Source of the DNA: Cardiocondyla obscurior
Taxonomy: Eukaryota; Arthropoda; Insecta; Hymenoptera; Formicidae
Direction of reading: 5' to 3'
NCBI RefSeq assembly: GCF_019399895.1
Contig: NC_091867.1
Span: 10,987,501-11,051,500 of the forward strand
Length of the DNA stretch: 64,000 nt
The notes under the pieces were generated by a model. That model did no database searches, was not told the DNA's origin, and saw nothing but the letters and a program-made list of their open reading frames with translations. Below are positions 36,962-50,497 of this stretch, piece by piece; within the stretch, counting starts at the first letter, position 1; each line of letters opens with the position of its first letter. A program made the translations under genes and the position numbers.

Positions 36962-38110
36962 GTGAGTACCAAACCATCTTCTATCGCCTGTTTACCTTTT
37001 TCAAAAGTCATCAGTCACAAAGTGGCCTGTCGGACATGGCCTTCGCTTAGTGCGCACACCCGCGCGCGCACTCGAGCGTGTACGCACACACGCGCGCTCG
37101 CTTACTCGATACGCACACATACGTACGTCCTCGCGTTACATTCGCGCCCACCCGCACACGTTCCCGGGTGCGTGCGTGCGTGCGTGCTTGCGTGAGTGTA
37201 CGGCGACTGCTGCTACGCGGTCGCGCGCTCACGCAGGCACCCACACGCTCGCGCGCGGTCACGTCTCGGTCTCGAATTTCGATGGACCGCGAAACGAAGC
37301 CCGGAGAGAAAGAACGACCGAAAGAGCGAGCGCGAAGAGGCATCTCTGCCCGAAGGTCGCGCGCGCCGTCGGGACGCATCCGCCGCGAGATCTATTGATC
37401 CTCCTCGCGAGCGCGCGACACTGGATCTCCGCGCGAGACGACGGCGATCACGCGAGAGGAAAAAAAAAGAAAAAAGTCGATAGATCCGCGTTTCTACAGC
37501 GGAGAACGCAGAGTAGGAAATCGGCAATCTTCTCGACGGATCCCCGGGGAGACGTTCGGCTGCGCTCGAGCCCGCAGCTCGCGAGACGCCCGAGGGGGAA
37601 GGGGCAGGGACAGCATCGGGCAATCCGGCGAGATGCCTCGCGAAGCGAAGATATCAGGGGGGAACCGTGCCAGCTGATGTTTTCTCCAATATGGGACGGG
37701 AGGGGCCCTTCCTCCGCCGTCGGCTGTTTTACGGGCGAAATTTTGGCGAAGGAACCACGCCTCGGAGATTCGCCGGCACTAGTTGCTTCCAAGCGCGGCA
37801 TTCCTTGGCGTTTTATCGCCGCGTTGTCGCACGCGGGATGATTTATCGTCGACCGATTATTATTGCCGGGCCGATTATTACGTGGCCAGCCTTTTTTCTC
37901 TTCCTTTTTCTTCGCCGTCGCACGACGATTTAGCATACGGGCCGATCATTAATAACGCGCGTACGTGCGAGAACGTCGAGTGCGCGTGTCGCGTTGATAT
38001 TCCTACGAAAGTTTTCGGGGTCGGTTTGCGACAGCCGCACCGATTCTTTTCTTCAACACCACGGGAACGCGTTGCAGCGGGCACAGATGCCAGCCACGTG
38101 GATCGATGTT

Positions 38111-40811
38111 TTTGATCGCGTCCCTTTCTAGACGCCTCGAGAGGTCTCCAAGTTGTCGAAAAGACGTCCCTCTATTTCTCCGAAGAATTTTACGTTTAGA
38201 ATTTTTTTTCTTCTTTTTTTTCGATATTTTTTAAGCTTGAAATTTATATAATTGTAAAGATAAGTTTGAAGGACGTCTTCGAGACGACTCGTAGACCTTA
38301 AGATGTTTCATCGATTTTTTTTTTTTTATAATTATAATAACGATGTTTACCGTCGTTGCAGCGAACGAACGAACGCATCGTAATCTTGAACGTTCTATTT
38401 CGCTATTGAGCGTTGTCAATATTGAACGCAACGCGGCTCACGACTGCGATTTGTGTAGAGAGAAGTAATATTTACAATAGCTTTTCTTCTTACGACTACA
38501 ATCGCTTACGATTAAAGCGGTACATATGTAGGTCAGCTTCTAGAGAAAATGCATTATGCATCGAATATGGGGGAGAAAGAATTCAGAATTTTTCATTTTT
38601 CATTTTTTTCTTTTAACTCGTATCTGCAACGATTTCCTCTCTACGGCGAGCTGCTCTCCCGACTCGCGCGATGCCCCGCGACGAGTTCCGGCTTCGCGTC
38701 GGACGAAATAATTGAATCGCACATTGATTCGCGGCGATTGAGAAAGAACGCGTAAAATGTTTACTATGCGTGTCGGACGCGGCTCGCGACGGCATGCTTG
38801 GTCGAGAGCGCGCGGGGAGGGGACGCGGATTTCTTTTTCTTTTTCCTCGACAATGAAATTACTTGGCGAGCTCGTCCGTGTCTTAGGCGCTTGATAAAGA
38901 GCGACGTCGCCGTCGCGACACCGAACCCCCATCACGGCATCGTCGGTTGTTGTTAAATACATATATGTATGTTATAAAAGAACGTGTACGGTCGTCCCGA
39001 TGCAACGCTCCGTTACGTACCGCCATCTGCAACTTGGCTCGCCCTCGTGAATCATCGATAACGCAGAAATCTACGCGCGAGTTCAACGATGCAGACTTTT
39101 GTTCCTGACGCTCTCTTATCGTCGATCTCGATAACGCGCTTTTAAATACCGAAGGAAACCCTCGTGTCCGGAATTTATAGAGATCTCGTGGCAATATTAG
39201 AATTCGTAAAACTCCCAGGTTATATACATTAAGTTGGATTAAATTAACTTGACGAGAGTTTAAATATATTTAGTTTACATTTTATGCGCGCAACACATAT
39301 TTGCAACGCGAAATATATCATCGCAATCGTTGTTTTAGTATACGGAGAAGTATATACGACTGTTTATTTTGGAGCGAAACATTAGTTTGTTATCAGTCGT
39401 GTTGGATTTGCATGCGCACGAATTAGTGTATAACTATTTTTTTTTTTTTTTTGCAAGAAAGAAAGAAGAGAGAAAGAGAAACCGATTAGCAAAATTAAGT
39501 GTTTATAGTTAAATTTGCATTTAAAGTTTAAAATTTTTTATCACGCTTCTTCTGGTTCAATTAAAAAAATACGGATCGGAAAGTAAAGTCGGGGTGATAG
39601 GACAACCTAAAAATTGTTTTTTTTTTTTTTTTACATATACATGTATAATTATTTGTGCAGTTGTACTATTTAATTGTATGAATTTACAAAATGTCAGATA
39701 AAGTGGCCCGAAACCGTCGAGCAAACGGGACAACATAATAATTTTCCAATAGCAGAATTAATTTTCCATTTTATGATGTTTTATGCAATTAATTAGTATC
39801 CGCGCGATTGAAAACATTGCTCCACATTTTCTGCGGTCCTAATTATCTTATTTAGGACCCCAAAATATTGTGAAATCATATTCTTTCGATTTAATAATGT
39901 TTGCGTGGGAAAACATAGCCGAGAAATGATGACACGATGATGATTAAGTAATGGTAATTAGGTGGCAAAGGTATAATCTTAAAAAAAACGCAAACGTCTC
40001 TCTACTCGTCGAAGATTTAAGTGCTGTATTTTGCGCGTAATTACACTAGTTACATTTTTCGAAATTCTCAGGCTGCGCCTTTTGCGCAATTACGATAGTC
40101 GAACGTTCCAGCCTCGAGCTCATAATCGCGGTTCAATATATTTAGGACACTTTGCGCGGTCGAATTTACCAAATTATACAAGCTTCGTCCTCAATTTCCT
40201 CGCGATGTTATAGATCGTTCGCGTTTCGGGTCCTCGTTATCCGGTACGTTGTGTACCGCCTGGTTTTTTTCCCACCGCGATGAATCTTCGGTGGGAAGTG
40301 CTCTTTTCACACGGGCTCGCATTTTCTTTTCCTTTCTTATTTTTATTTTATTTATTTTTTTTCCCCTTCACCTTGGTCGTTTCTCGTTCTTTTTGCGACG
40401 GAAAAGTTGAGCTGTGAAAAGCAGCCGAGTGGCGTGCAAGTCACGCGTTTGCGAGTTTTTTGCGCGCATTTCGGTAATCTTATCGAATGCCGGTTTATCG
40501 CGATATCTCGGCCAACCGAGCGGAGGTGAGAGAGAGAGAGAGAGGGAGGGAAGAGAAGGGAAAACCTAGACCTACACAACGCGTATAATAATACGTGCCA
40601 CGCGACAATGCTCGGGCCCTCGGTATGACCTCACGCAACACAAAGCGCGTCACAATGTGCGTCCCCGAGGCTATGCAAATTCGCGGGCCAAACATGTGGT
40701 GACCTAAACGCCGACTCGTTTCGTTCCGCTCGAATAGGCAAAGCCGACGAATTAATCGGCGGCCCGAAATTTCTGAGACGCTGCTAGGCACGTGCTGTTG
40801 AGCGCACTCAC
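38111..40811. other. Non-coding stretch, mixed composition
   Basis: AT-rich segments alternate with moderately GC-rich ones. Notable are T runs near 39,438-39,454 and 39,618-39,633 and a GA repeat near 40,528-40,544. No exon with paired splice sites was found. Confidence 0.5.
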
Positions 40812-40938
40812 CGTTGGGAAGTTCAAGATCTGGCTCTAGGTCGATAGTAAAATTATTTATAGGGCTAGTAGACTGATAGCGTCCCTTTAGCGGTGAGATT
40901 ATCGTCGACTCGTACGAATGAGGACGAGGTGAACGCAT
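40812..40938 (-). other. Candidate minus-strand coding exon, unidentified protein
   Basis: 127 bp bounded by a consensus acceptor (cctctattag) and a consensus donor (AACG followed by GTGAGT). One frame is open throughout and has protein-like composition: it starts MRSPRPHSYESTIISPLKGR and ends TIDLEPDLELPN plus one base (phase 0 in, phase 1 out). It is Ser/Thr/Pro-rich, like a disordered phosphorylated region. I do not recognise the family. It is the strongest exon candidate in the right half. Confidence 0.5.
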
Positions 40939-42298
40939 CTAATAGAGGTATAGGCTCTTATAAAAATCATCTTGCATTTTGCTTGCTTTATATTGCGGAA
41001 TATGCCTCGCTTGGAAATTATTGTATAGGAGTGACATCGAGCAGCAGCAGCAGCAGTGATATTGATAATTAAAAAGATGTGCAGGCGATGCAGGTTTTTG
41101 CCGTAAAGAGACACGCTCTGATTTCGAGTTCGAAGAGATAATATTTTTATTTGCGCCGCTCGAAAGCGCACGTGTGCCCCATTTTGTCAATGTAATTTAT
41201 TTTCGATTATTTGTATCTTACATACATGCGTTATTTTTGCATACCGCTCGGCCACATTTTTAAATACAACTAGAACCGGAGGAATGCAAAACTATTTAAT
41301 TGAAAAAAGAAACGGTCGATAGTTGAATGCTAATTCCATTTCGGATATTTAAAAAGTATGTTAAAAAAAAAAAAAAGTTAGTTTTAGTTTTGGTTGTCAG
41401 GTTGAAAAATGCTTCAAAGTATTAATTTTTATTTCGGATTTTATTTGATTGGATTTATTTTTATTAAAAGTAAAATAAAATAAGTAAAGGCCGATTTATC
41501 GCAATAAAACTGTGTTATTGATTCTCACGTTTCCGTTTAATATTTCGTGTACTTTTTAATCGGGGGGGAAAAAAAAAAAAAACGAGACGATAATTAATTA
41601 TTATAAATAATGGTCAAGTCGTGTCGAACATGAGAGAAATGTCTCTTGAAGAGAATTAATATCCAAGAGGGTAATCGTAGTATTAGCCGGATAAGTACTC
41701 GGCACTTGTAAGTATTCGGCGATAAAAGCACGTGACAGTTAGAACCCCAAGTATTTGATTACATAGCTCTTAAGCGATTTGACGACATAACGTAGTCGCG
41801 ACGAGTTAATCGCCGATATTTATGAAATAACAGGTTTACGCTTATAATAAAGCCGTAAGTATTCGTGTTAATACTCGGTTATATAATTTTTGTACGCGAT
41901 TACTGCTCGCTGAATTCTGGCAGTACATGAACACGTAAATATCAGTTTTGCATAAATAAAATGCGATTAAACCGTAATGGCATAATGACTTGCGAAGGTC
42001 ACTTGATTATTAGCAACGCAAATTGTCTATGAAAAATGTTGGAATATATCTGGGGAACATAGAAATATACGTCAGCAAGCGCGAGAAAGCATTTTTTCAA
42101 AATGAAATATTACATTTAGAAAATGTCACATAAATTGTTACGTAACTAAAAAATTATGATAATATACATGCCTAATAAAAATTAAGTGACGTATATGCTT
42201 GTGCGAGAAATATAAATCTATTATTGATGCATCGTGTTAAAAATTCGTGGTAATTTTTTATTAATTCGTCAACGTAGCATCGATCTGCTGAAAAACTG

Positions 42299-42326
42299 CG
42301 ATTTGCGATTTGCGATTTGCGATTAC
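42299..42326. repeat. Heptanucleotide repeat GCGATTT, about four copies
   Basis: Three exact consecutive copies of GCGATTT and a partial fourth. Confidence 0.85.
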
Positions 42327-44021
42327 GTTATAAAATATCTATTAATCTATCGGATTAATGTAAAATTAAAACTTGCACGTTTGCACGGTCTATGTTGGCG
42401 TTGGATATTTTATTCGACGAGTAATAATAGCGGCTATCCCCGCTATCAATAAACAATATTTGAAAAGCGTGCATCTATTTTTCAATTACGTAAGAACGGC
42501 TTCTATCGCGCCGTATAATCTTATCGACTAACACAAACGTGGACTTGCACAAATTTATATATACACCTATTATCGTCGTTAATACACGTTAATATACTCG
42601 CTGACATAATAAGAGCTCAGTGCTTTTCTCATTCTAATAAGTAAGATGGGCGCGATAAGGAGTACCTATCTGCACATTACATTACCCTAACGTCTTTCAG
42701 TTCCCTCGCCGATATATGTATTGTACAAAGTGACATCACCGACGTGACTAACGAATTCAGTATTAAACCTGATTTTTGCATACATTACGCATCGCATACG
42801 GTTTTGGCCCGATGCGTGCGTGCATCGTATTATGCTTGACGGAAATATACAAATTAAAAATTAATGTATTTTATATATTTATAGTGGAATTTTATATATA
42901 GCTGCGTTTGATTGACGCGATAAAGAAACAAAAAGAAAGGAAAATACATTTTGATTTCTTTTTCTACTTCCACTTATATCGCCGGGCCGCCACATTAGCT
43001 CGTTAAATGTTTAATAAGAGGCAAGGGAGAAATCAAATGTCGCGTGCTTTGCCACCGGCGCGAAATATCGATCAGTTGACGCACTTTGTTTACCGAATAA
43101 CACGCAGAACGCAATGTCGATTAGTTGTACCGGCGAGATACCGCTCGGGGCCTCTTTCCTATCCGACATCACATAACTCTCATATACGTTGACCGTTTCA
43201 CAGCGGCGCGTTACGCAAGATGCACGACGAGAGAGATTATAGTCGGATGACGATTACCCGCAAAACGGATACGACGTTAGCCGCAACGGATTATAATGCG
43301 GAAGACAACCACGCGGAGCATCATTCTTTTGTACACGGTTTTACGTCAAACGCGCTCCACATGGAGATGGAAAAAAAAAAAAAAATTATAAGCGCGCTTT
43401 CCGATTGAAATCGAGTAAAGCTATTACGTATACGATACAATGGATTTCGGGTGGCACGGTTTTCGAGGCGAGATGGTATAATCAAGGATCACTTCTTGCG
43501 AATAAGATACACGTGGAAATTGCACGCGCGTTTTCCTGCGCTTTCAGACCATCATTCGAAATACCCTTTTTAGTCGCGATTCATATCGAACGGTGATCGA
43601 AGGCCCGCTTTTGTAATATATTCTCGTACGCGCGCGCGCTATATTAAAACGACCCCGTTGAAGCCCGCGTTTTCTGTATCATTCATGTTTTAATTCTTTA
43701 GCGCGGCCGCTAAAATGTGCAAGTTAGATCGCGTGCGGCAAAACTTACGACGGAATTATCCGCGGACATTTTTGGAAATCGCACCGCACGTATGTATATT
43801 TCACGGGGACCTGATTTCTAGACGCGCAGATATCTCTCTCGCCGCGCCCGAAAAAGCTCGCGGGTTCATAAAAATTCTACGAAGGAAGAAACTGCTGTGC
43901 ACGTCGCGCGGCCGCCGATCGATTTGCGCCGCCATCGACGACGACGACGACGACGACGGCGACAACAACGAAGAATGGTTCCATCGATCATTTTTCCCGC
44001 GAGCATCGGATCCAATTTTAC

Positions 44022-44029
44022 TGACGTCA
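44022..44029. promoter_or_regulatory. CRE/ATF palindrome TGACGTCA
   Basis: A third perfect copy of the CREB/ATF motif, close to a GC-rich stretch at 43,700-44,080. Confidence 0.35.
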
Positions 44030-46256
44030 GGTGTTTTGGGAACGTTATTACGTGAACGTGTCGCGACCTCGTCATGTGTCACAAATGAATGAATCCGAAT
44101 GAAAATAATTTTCATCGCGTCAAATAAACCGTCAACTTATATGAGAGAAGGACCGCCTCGGTCACTTTGATCAAACAGTCGTGTGTTAAAATCGGATGCA
44201 ACAGATCCAAGTTCGAGATTGAAAAGCTTGTACAAGACTACGCATTGTCGTTCGAATTTCATAATTACGCTCCCTATAATCGCAGTCTGCAAATATATAA
44301 TTTTGTTTTGTCGGCAATTAAGTATTTGTTGTTGACTTGAAAATTTATCAAACAAATAATTAATAATCAAGTTATACAGACGACGGTATAATGGATATTA
44401 CTCGAAATACTTTTTATCAAATTTGAAAAAAAGAAAAAAAATTACTATTAGGTGGAACGAAAAATATCTTTTATTATTTGCTACTTTACTATTATAATGT
44501 ATTTCTGAACCCTATCAATTTTGCAAGATCTATATATGCTGCTTTATCACGAAATTATGCTCGCGTCAATCAGGCAGTAAATTAATAATGAGAGTCGTAC
44601 TAAAGTTACATCCTACATAGTTAATGCGAAAGAATCGTGCCGCTATACGCGTTGATTATACATTGATTATTGTGTGGTGATTAACGATTGACACGAGTAT
44701 CGCCGCAATCTGAATTATTTCTTATCTAATTCGATTGTTCTTCATACCGTCAATCAAGGCAAACGACGCTTCTCTCTGGATATTTCATAAAAAATAAGTC
44801 TGCTATAAAGTTTCAATAGACGTCGTTTGTAATAGCTATTATTATTTTTCCAAAGCGATAAAGTGCGCCAACTATTATAATAATTGTGAATAATTAAAAC
44901 ACCCTCGATGTGATTTAGACAAGACGAAACGTTGACTTATTTGATCCAGATACTCGAGAATTCTGACGCGCACCTTAATTATTCAGTTTGCTCGTATTTT
45001 TAGAGGCGAGATAGAAGTCCGCGATGGAATATATGAGATAAGTATATTAGTGGAAAATTTGATAGAAATTATATACTAATTTTGGCCAATCGCAACATAT
45101 TTCATGGAAATAAGAGACATACTTTTCTTCGCACTTAATTTTAAATCTGGCATGTTAAAAGATTTCTTGAATATATTTCATAAAGGAAGATATACAGCGT
45201 GCAAATCTTATTTCGAGTGTCGTAATACATCATATGTAATATCAAAATATTTTTTTAATTTACAATCTTGAAAGTTATTGTTTACAGTTCATAGTTTGCC
45301 AGATTTTTATTCTTATCGTTATCCAAGTATTAATTAAATAAAAATTATTTCTGATTCGCGGATTAATCTGGAAAAAAAAAAAAAAAAAAACATTTGAGAA
45401 ATTCTTTTTTTTAATATTCCGTAGTATCATTAAGATTATTTTAATATACATAAACTTTAACGTTTTAATATTTCAAAATTTTTATTAATTGAAACAAATA
45501 CATTATACTTTGCTTTAAATGTAAGTGACAGACAAAAGTATATTTTCAAATAAAAAAAGAAGCTTTATTGTGCAAGGCACACTTGTAAACGTCGTCTCTA
45601 AATTTTACGTCTATAATTTTCCGTGTAAAAATATTGCGTGGTAAAAAATTCGTATTTCCTGATTAAAAATAGCTACAAATTTTTCTTTTTTTTCACCAAT
45701 TTATATAACGAGGGCCAATTTCCCCTTTATTAAACTTAATAAAAAAAATTCCATTTCAAAGGGCTAATTAAGTGTCAAAGGTTGCGGAATCAAGAACTGT
45801 AACTGTTGCGTAAGATTACGCTCGGCCTCATGTCGCCAAGGGACCGAGAAACACTGACGGCGCAGCCTCTGACGCGATTAACTATGCTCGTTACTATTTC
45901 TATTATACTTATACTCTCTTTCGGCGGGCGCCCTTCGGCGATGATCGCCGCGCGCGCCTTCGTCGACCTTGAGGGCGCGCGTCGGGTCAGGACTGACGTA
46001 AATCTTCGGCGTGTGCTGGCGCAAACCCCCGGGTGCATTCTTCCGCCCACCCCCGTGAACGGTGTGCACGTGTCATCGCGTCGCAAGAGGAGTCAATTGC
46101 GATGTCCGCGCGTATCGCTGCAAAGAGAAGAGAGACGGATAGAGAGAAAGAGAGTGAGGAGAGGAGTGAGATGGAAGGAGGCAGAGAGTGAGATAGAGCG
46201 TCAAGTGACGCAAGTCCATCGGTTCTCGTGCGCAATTGCGGGCAAGACGCCCGTAC

Positions 46257-46475
46257 GTTCCGTTCGTATATTCGTTCGTTCGTTCGTTCCTTCCTTCCTC
46301 CGTTTGCACATTTGCTCGTTCATCCGCTCGTTCGTTTGTCCATCCGTTCGCACGTACGTTTCCTACCCTCGTTCGTTCGTTCGTTTGTTCAATTGTTCGT
46401 TCTGTCGTTCGTTCGTTCGTTCGTTCGTTCGTCCATCCGTTCATCTTAGCCGTCTATCCATCCGACCGACCGCGG
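46257..46475. repeat. Degenerate TTCG/TCCA tetranucleotide repeat
   Basis: About 220 bp built from TTCG units with TTCC and TCCA variants. It is open in several frames, producing false Phe/Val/Arg/Ser-rich and, antisense, Asn/Glu/Arg/Thr-rich translations. Confidence 0.92.
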
Positions 46476-46528
46476 TCCCCTTTTTTCGCTCCTTCACGCG
46501 TGTGAAACGCGCATAGCGAGCGACGCTG

Positions 46529-46534
46529 TATAAG
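46529..46534 (+). promoter_or_regulatory. TATA box of a possible plus-strand promoter
   Basis: TATAAG flanked by GC-rich DNA. A start site about 30 bp downstream would lie near 46,560, just before the candidate first exon's ATG at 46,580. Confidence 0.4.
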
Positions 46535-46579
46535 GGCGCCGCTCACCCGGCAGGAGTTACCACCGTTTGCACCTTGCCG

Positions 46580-46636
46580 ATGTTCATCGCCGTGCTTGCA
46601 TCGGTCACCGATGCAAAGGGAACATTATCGAATGAC
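46580..46636 (+). other. Candidate first coding exon
   Basis: ATG at 46,580 opens 19 codons (MFIAVLASVTDAKGTLSND) ending exactly in phase 0 at a consensus donor GTAAGT (46,637). The start is hydrophobic, like the beginning of a signal peptide, though short. The TATA box 51 bp upstream supports a transcription start between them. No downstream partner exon is recognised in the window. Confidence 0.35.
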
Positions 46637-49032
46637 GTAAGTCGATGCGGTGCGCTCGAGCAAGAGGAAGGTGCATCCTCTCGCCGCTTCTCTTTCACCC
46701 GGGGTCTCTTTCTGTCTCTCTTTCCCGGCTTTACCCTTTGTCACGTGTGGCTCGCACGTGTACGCGATATCCCTGCGCGTCCCGCCTAGCTAGCTTTCCC
46801 CGGCCGATATTACGACTTTCGAATATACCGTGCATCACGGTCCCAACCACGATCGCACGACGTTCTCCGTTCCTCGACGTACCCTTCGCCCGGGGTACTT
46901 GGTCGTAAACTCGAGGGCCGGGACAAGGAAAATGAAAACTTTAAACTTTATCTGCAAACATTACAACGAATATAATTGTAAATAGTTACGTGGTATAAAT
47001 ATGTAATAAAAAAGTCAAGATACCGTCCGACTCGTCACCCTAATTTTAGTGACAGGAATTCGACGTCGAATACGAGAGTTACGATTTCTCGAGATACGCC
47101 GCGCGTATATTATGTATGTATGAGATATATTCTATAAGTAATCTTAAATTATGTGTTATATTATATAAAAGGGATAATGCAATTTAGCGATCTCGATAAA
47201 GCGGGTATAGGATGACTAAATATTCTAGATATTCCTTTTTCTGCAGTTTAAAACTTTTAAATGTGATTTCTCGCCGTTGGATTTAAAATACATAATAGGA
47301 ATAATAATAATAATAATGTTGAAAATCAGGACGATTGTTAATTCTGAAATTTATCATCTTTCTTTCTTTCTTAATATTTTTTTCTGTTTTTTTCTTGACT
47401 AAAAATGAACGGAACTGAGACTGCTCGTATTTAAATCAATCGCTCTCTCTATTATATATTTCTTTCTGGCTTTAAGGTTTCTTGAAATATATTATTAGAC
47501 TAGAAATGGAAGGTTTGCCTATTTCTATAGGAGAAGAAACTTGGAGAGTTTCTTTCTTATTTAGAAACATTTAGAAATTAATCTCGCTGTACATAAATGT
47601 TATTAATCATCGTGATTATTGATTATTATTTTAAAATGTTTTCTGCAAATTTTTTTTTCATCAAGTTACATCTCGCGGGGAAGAATGCGAAAGAGAGAGA
47701 AAGAGTTTCGATCGATATAAGTTGGCCTGCAAGTTTATGGATCATAAAATTCAAACGATCGATACACGTATAGTAGGTACATGTCGACGCAGTATTCGGT
47801 ATTCGCATTACGAGCATGCGAGTTGTCTGCATCCAATTGAAGAAGTATCTATTTACACGAATGGTCGTGCCACCGCAAGAAATCGGAAAAGGATAAAAAG
47901 AGCGAGAACCTACCGCGTGGTCGTAGTTGAATCGCGACGTGCCCGAAAAATATGACGATGTAGTTGAGGAAACCGATCGACGTCGGGACGCGTATAGATA
48001 TAAAGAAAAAAATCGTTTCGATTCTCATCGTCATTAATAATGCGCTCGTTACGTTTGGATTTATTAAACAAACATCTTGGCAGCGGATCTGCTCGTATTA
48101 ATGATTTATCGAACCGCTCATTTAAAATCGAACGGAGAGGATGCTGTCGCTTATCTATTTATGCTTTCCCACCCTACTAAGCTTAATTTACGAAGACCTT
48201 TAAAGTTTAATTGCTTATAAGTCGACTGTCATCAGTGCTTCTTCGAGCGTGCGACATTCTTGTCGATCTGACTTGCAGGGTTTGTGATTTCCTTAGTGAT
48301 TTCCGATAATTGGGAGGGATTCTGGGATACTTGACGTATTAGCGAACGAATATTTTTTTTTTTTTTTCTCAAGTACGTTTCGATAAAAGTATCAAGCCTA
48401 TTTCGGCCACGAGAAACCAAATTTGTTACGGTCTTCATTCACGAATCTCTTAACGGCGATATTATTACTTTTTTTCATCAAAAGTAACTTTGTTACCGAT
48501 ACGTTTAATGGACGTCTGATTGAGTAAGAAGCCGAAACAAATTCTGGGGAATTCTTTTCATTCTCTTTGCACGTGGCAACGTATCTTGCGGAGCAGGCAC
48601 GGAGCGCCCTTTACGTCGCAATTTGCGTCGGCCACCCTAAACGCGGTCACGTCGGCGGAAGGGAATACGCTGAATGAAAACACCCTTCGCGCCCGAGGGG
48701 CAAGAGAGGGAATTACAACGAGATCCAGGTTAAAGAAAGATGAGGCTAGGGCGCCGGGAAGACGAGAGGGGAGGGTTGAAACGAGAAGTACTCGGGGAAG
48801 TGGGAAAAGGGAAGAGCGCTCTCGCACGTGGCCGATAGGACCACGTGGACTTTTCGTCTGCGTCACCGACCTACCGACCGAACCGAACAAACGAACGAAC
48901 GAACGAACTCGACACCCCGTCGCGTGTATTGATTGAGGGTGGCCATGGTCGTTTCCATGACGACGTTTCTTTTACCTGTATGCCGCGCGCCGTGCCGCGC
49001 GCATGCATGATACACCTTTCCGGCCGTATAAT

Positions 49033-49057
49033 GCCGCCGCCGCCGCCGCCGCCGCCG
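49033..49057. repeat. GCC trinucleotide repeat
   Basis: Eight GCC units in a GC-rich block. Translations on either strand give Ala, Pro, Arg or Gly runs with no sign of a real gene. Confidence 0.9.
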
Positions 49058-50452
49058 TCGCGTAGGTGCACGAGGTGTACCTGCAGCAGGAGGATACACC
49101 CTCCATTCCCGACCTAACCCTCGGCCTCTTCTTTCTTTCTCTCTCTCTCTCTCTATCTTTCTCCTTGTCTTTCTTCGCTGGGGCTACTATCGTGCGGAGG
49201 AAACGGAAATCCGCTCGATATCGAGATAAGAGATACGAATCCTCGCGAGTACAAATATGCACACACATACGTACACATATGTGCAATTACACACGCACTG
49301 TTCTCGATTTCTTTCACAACGAAGAGAAATATCTTTTCTTTTCTTTCTTTTTCTTTTTTTTTTTTCTTTTTTTGTGTGCGTATGCGTGTATGATTGTTCT
49401 GATGCTGCGAGGAGAAAAAGATGTTACTTCGTGCTCTTTATGAAACTTAGCTTTAGTGACGTATCAAAGCGTCAAGTGTATACGGATACACAAGTTCGCC
49501 GTACAATTCACCGAAATAGAACTTCTCCCCTCGATCCTCTCTCACAATAGAAATAAAGTGGCGGAATAATGACACGCGAGTCACATATAACGCAAACTGT
49601 CGTGGCGAGTTAAGTTATTACGGTAATCGAGTCCGCTTTTCCAACAATAATCTCACTCGACGTAATCAATCTAAATGTAATTTCCTCAATTTAAGGAAAT
49701 ATATTTGTTGGTTCTCTTTCAATTTTTCAATTATTAAAGGAATTCGGCTTGTTATCATTGTGTTTCGCTGCCTTTGATTATTCACAACTTTTTTCCAGTC
49801 AAAACAAATAAGCTTTGATTTAACTCGAGCATAAATATGCATAGGACGGTGTTATCGCTTCGATCTGAAATGCGCAAAATGCAGTCAAACATTTTATTTG
49901 GCAATTTTTGGGAGCATCGATTATCTCTCGAGTTTATTTTCTTCATATATCTGTGAGCGCATATCCCTCGTAAACAAGATACACGCTGTATTGTATTTGA
50001 ACCAGAGAAATTGTATTTGCCTCAAATGTAGTTAATACTCACTTTTATTTACGTTCGCACACATATGTGTACAACGTAAGCTGCCGTAATCTACAAGTAA
50101 AAGCCACAATTGCGAGCAATTGCCTGAAACATAAAAGCACGGTAATCAGAACGATAATTCGCGCTGCTTTTTCATCATCGGGTGATAACGCGAAACGTAA
50201 CGAAAGGAGGTGTAATCGAGCAACTTTGTAGGAAACCTACAAACGCGGGGCAAAGATGCGTCTGCACCTCGACCGAGTTTAAAGAATCATCACGCGTAAA
50301 TGTAGTCGGTATTAGCTTTTCGCTACGATGACTTTTTTAAATTCCCAGCCCGGCGATAATCTGCGGCATTATCCGAGTGTTGGGTTATCTTTGTTCGCCC
50401 CGTGTATCTCTCTTTCGACCTCACCAACGTAGAGAGTTCACCAAACGTGATT

Positions 50453-50497
50453 ATGTCAATATTTCAAAATATTTGGTACACGCGCTATGTTTTTAAG
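50453..50497 (+). other. Weak candidate exon
   Basis: ATG followed by 15 codons (MSIFQNIWYTRYVFK) ending in phase 0 at a good donor, AAG followed by GTAAGC. There is no recognised family and no clear promoter. Chance is a real possibility. Confidence 0.15.

Larger units (their letters stand above)
36150..38110. promoter_or_regulatory. CpG-rich island-like block
   Basis: Roughly 2 kb of GC-rich, CG-dinucleotide-rich DNA with overlapping open frames on both strands, a GTGC/CACA-type simple repeat at about 37,070-37,195, and two perfect TGACGTCA sites. The frames show arginine/serine/proline-biased composition typical of GC-rich non-coding DNA. It probably marks a promoter and first exons of an unseen gene. 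The candidate plus-strand exon at 36873-36961 lies inside. Confidence 0.45.
40939..46256. other. AT-rich intronic or intergenic DNA
   Basis: No supported gene. Visible structure includes a CAG/AGC repeat at about 41,042-41,056, repeated GTAAGTATTCG-like phrases at about 41,708 and 41,852, a GCGATTT repeat at 42,299-42,326, a GAC repeat at about 43,935-43,960 and a TGACGTCA site at 44,022. Confidence 0.5.

Noticed and set aside
36548..38115. Open frames of up to 263 codons in the CpG-rich block
   Set aside because: Frames on both strands overlap, composition is driven by CG and CACA repeats, and no conserved motif is visible.
38600..38962. 120-codon minus-strand frame at 38.6-38.9 kb
   Set aside because: Basic low-complexity composition, no splice sites in register and no recognised domain.
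45806..46516. 236-codon frame with Arg/Ser/Phe/Val repeats and its antisense Asn-Glu-Arg-Thr frame
   Set aside because: Both are translations of the TTCG repeat.
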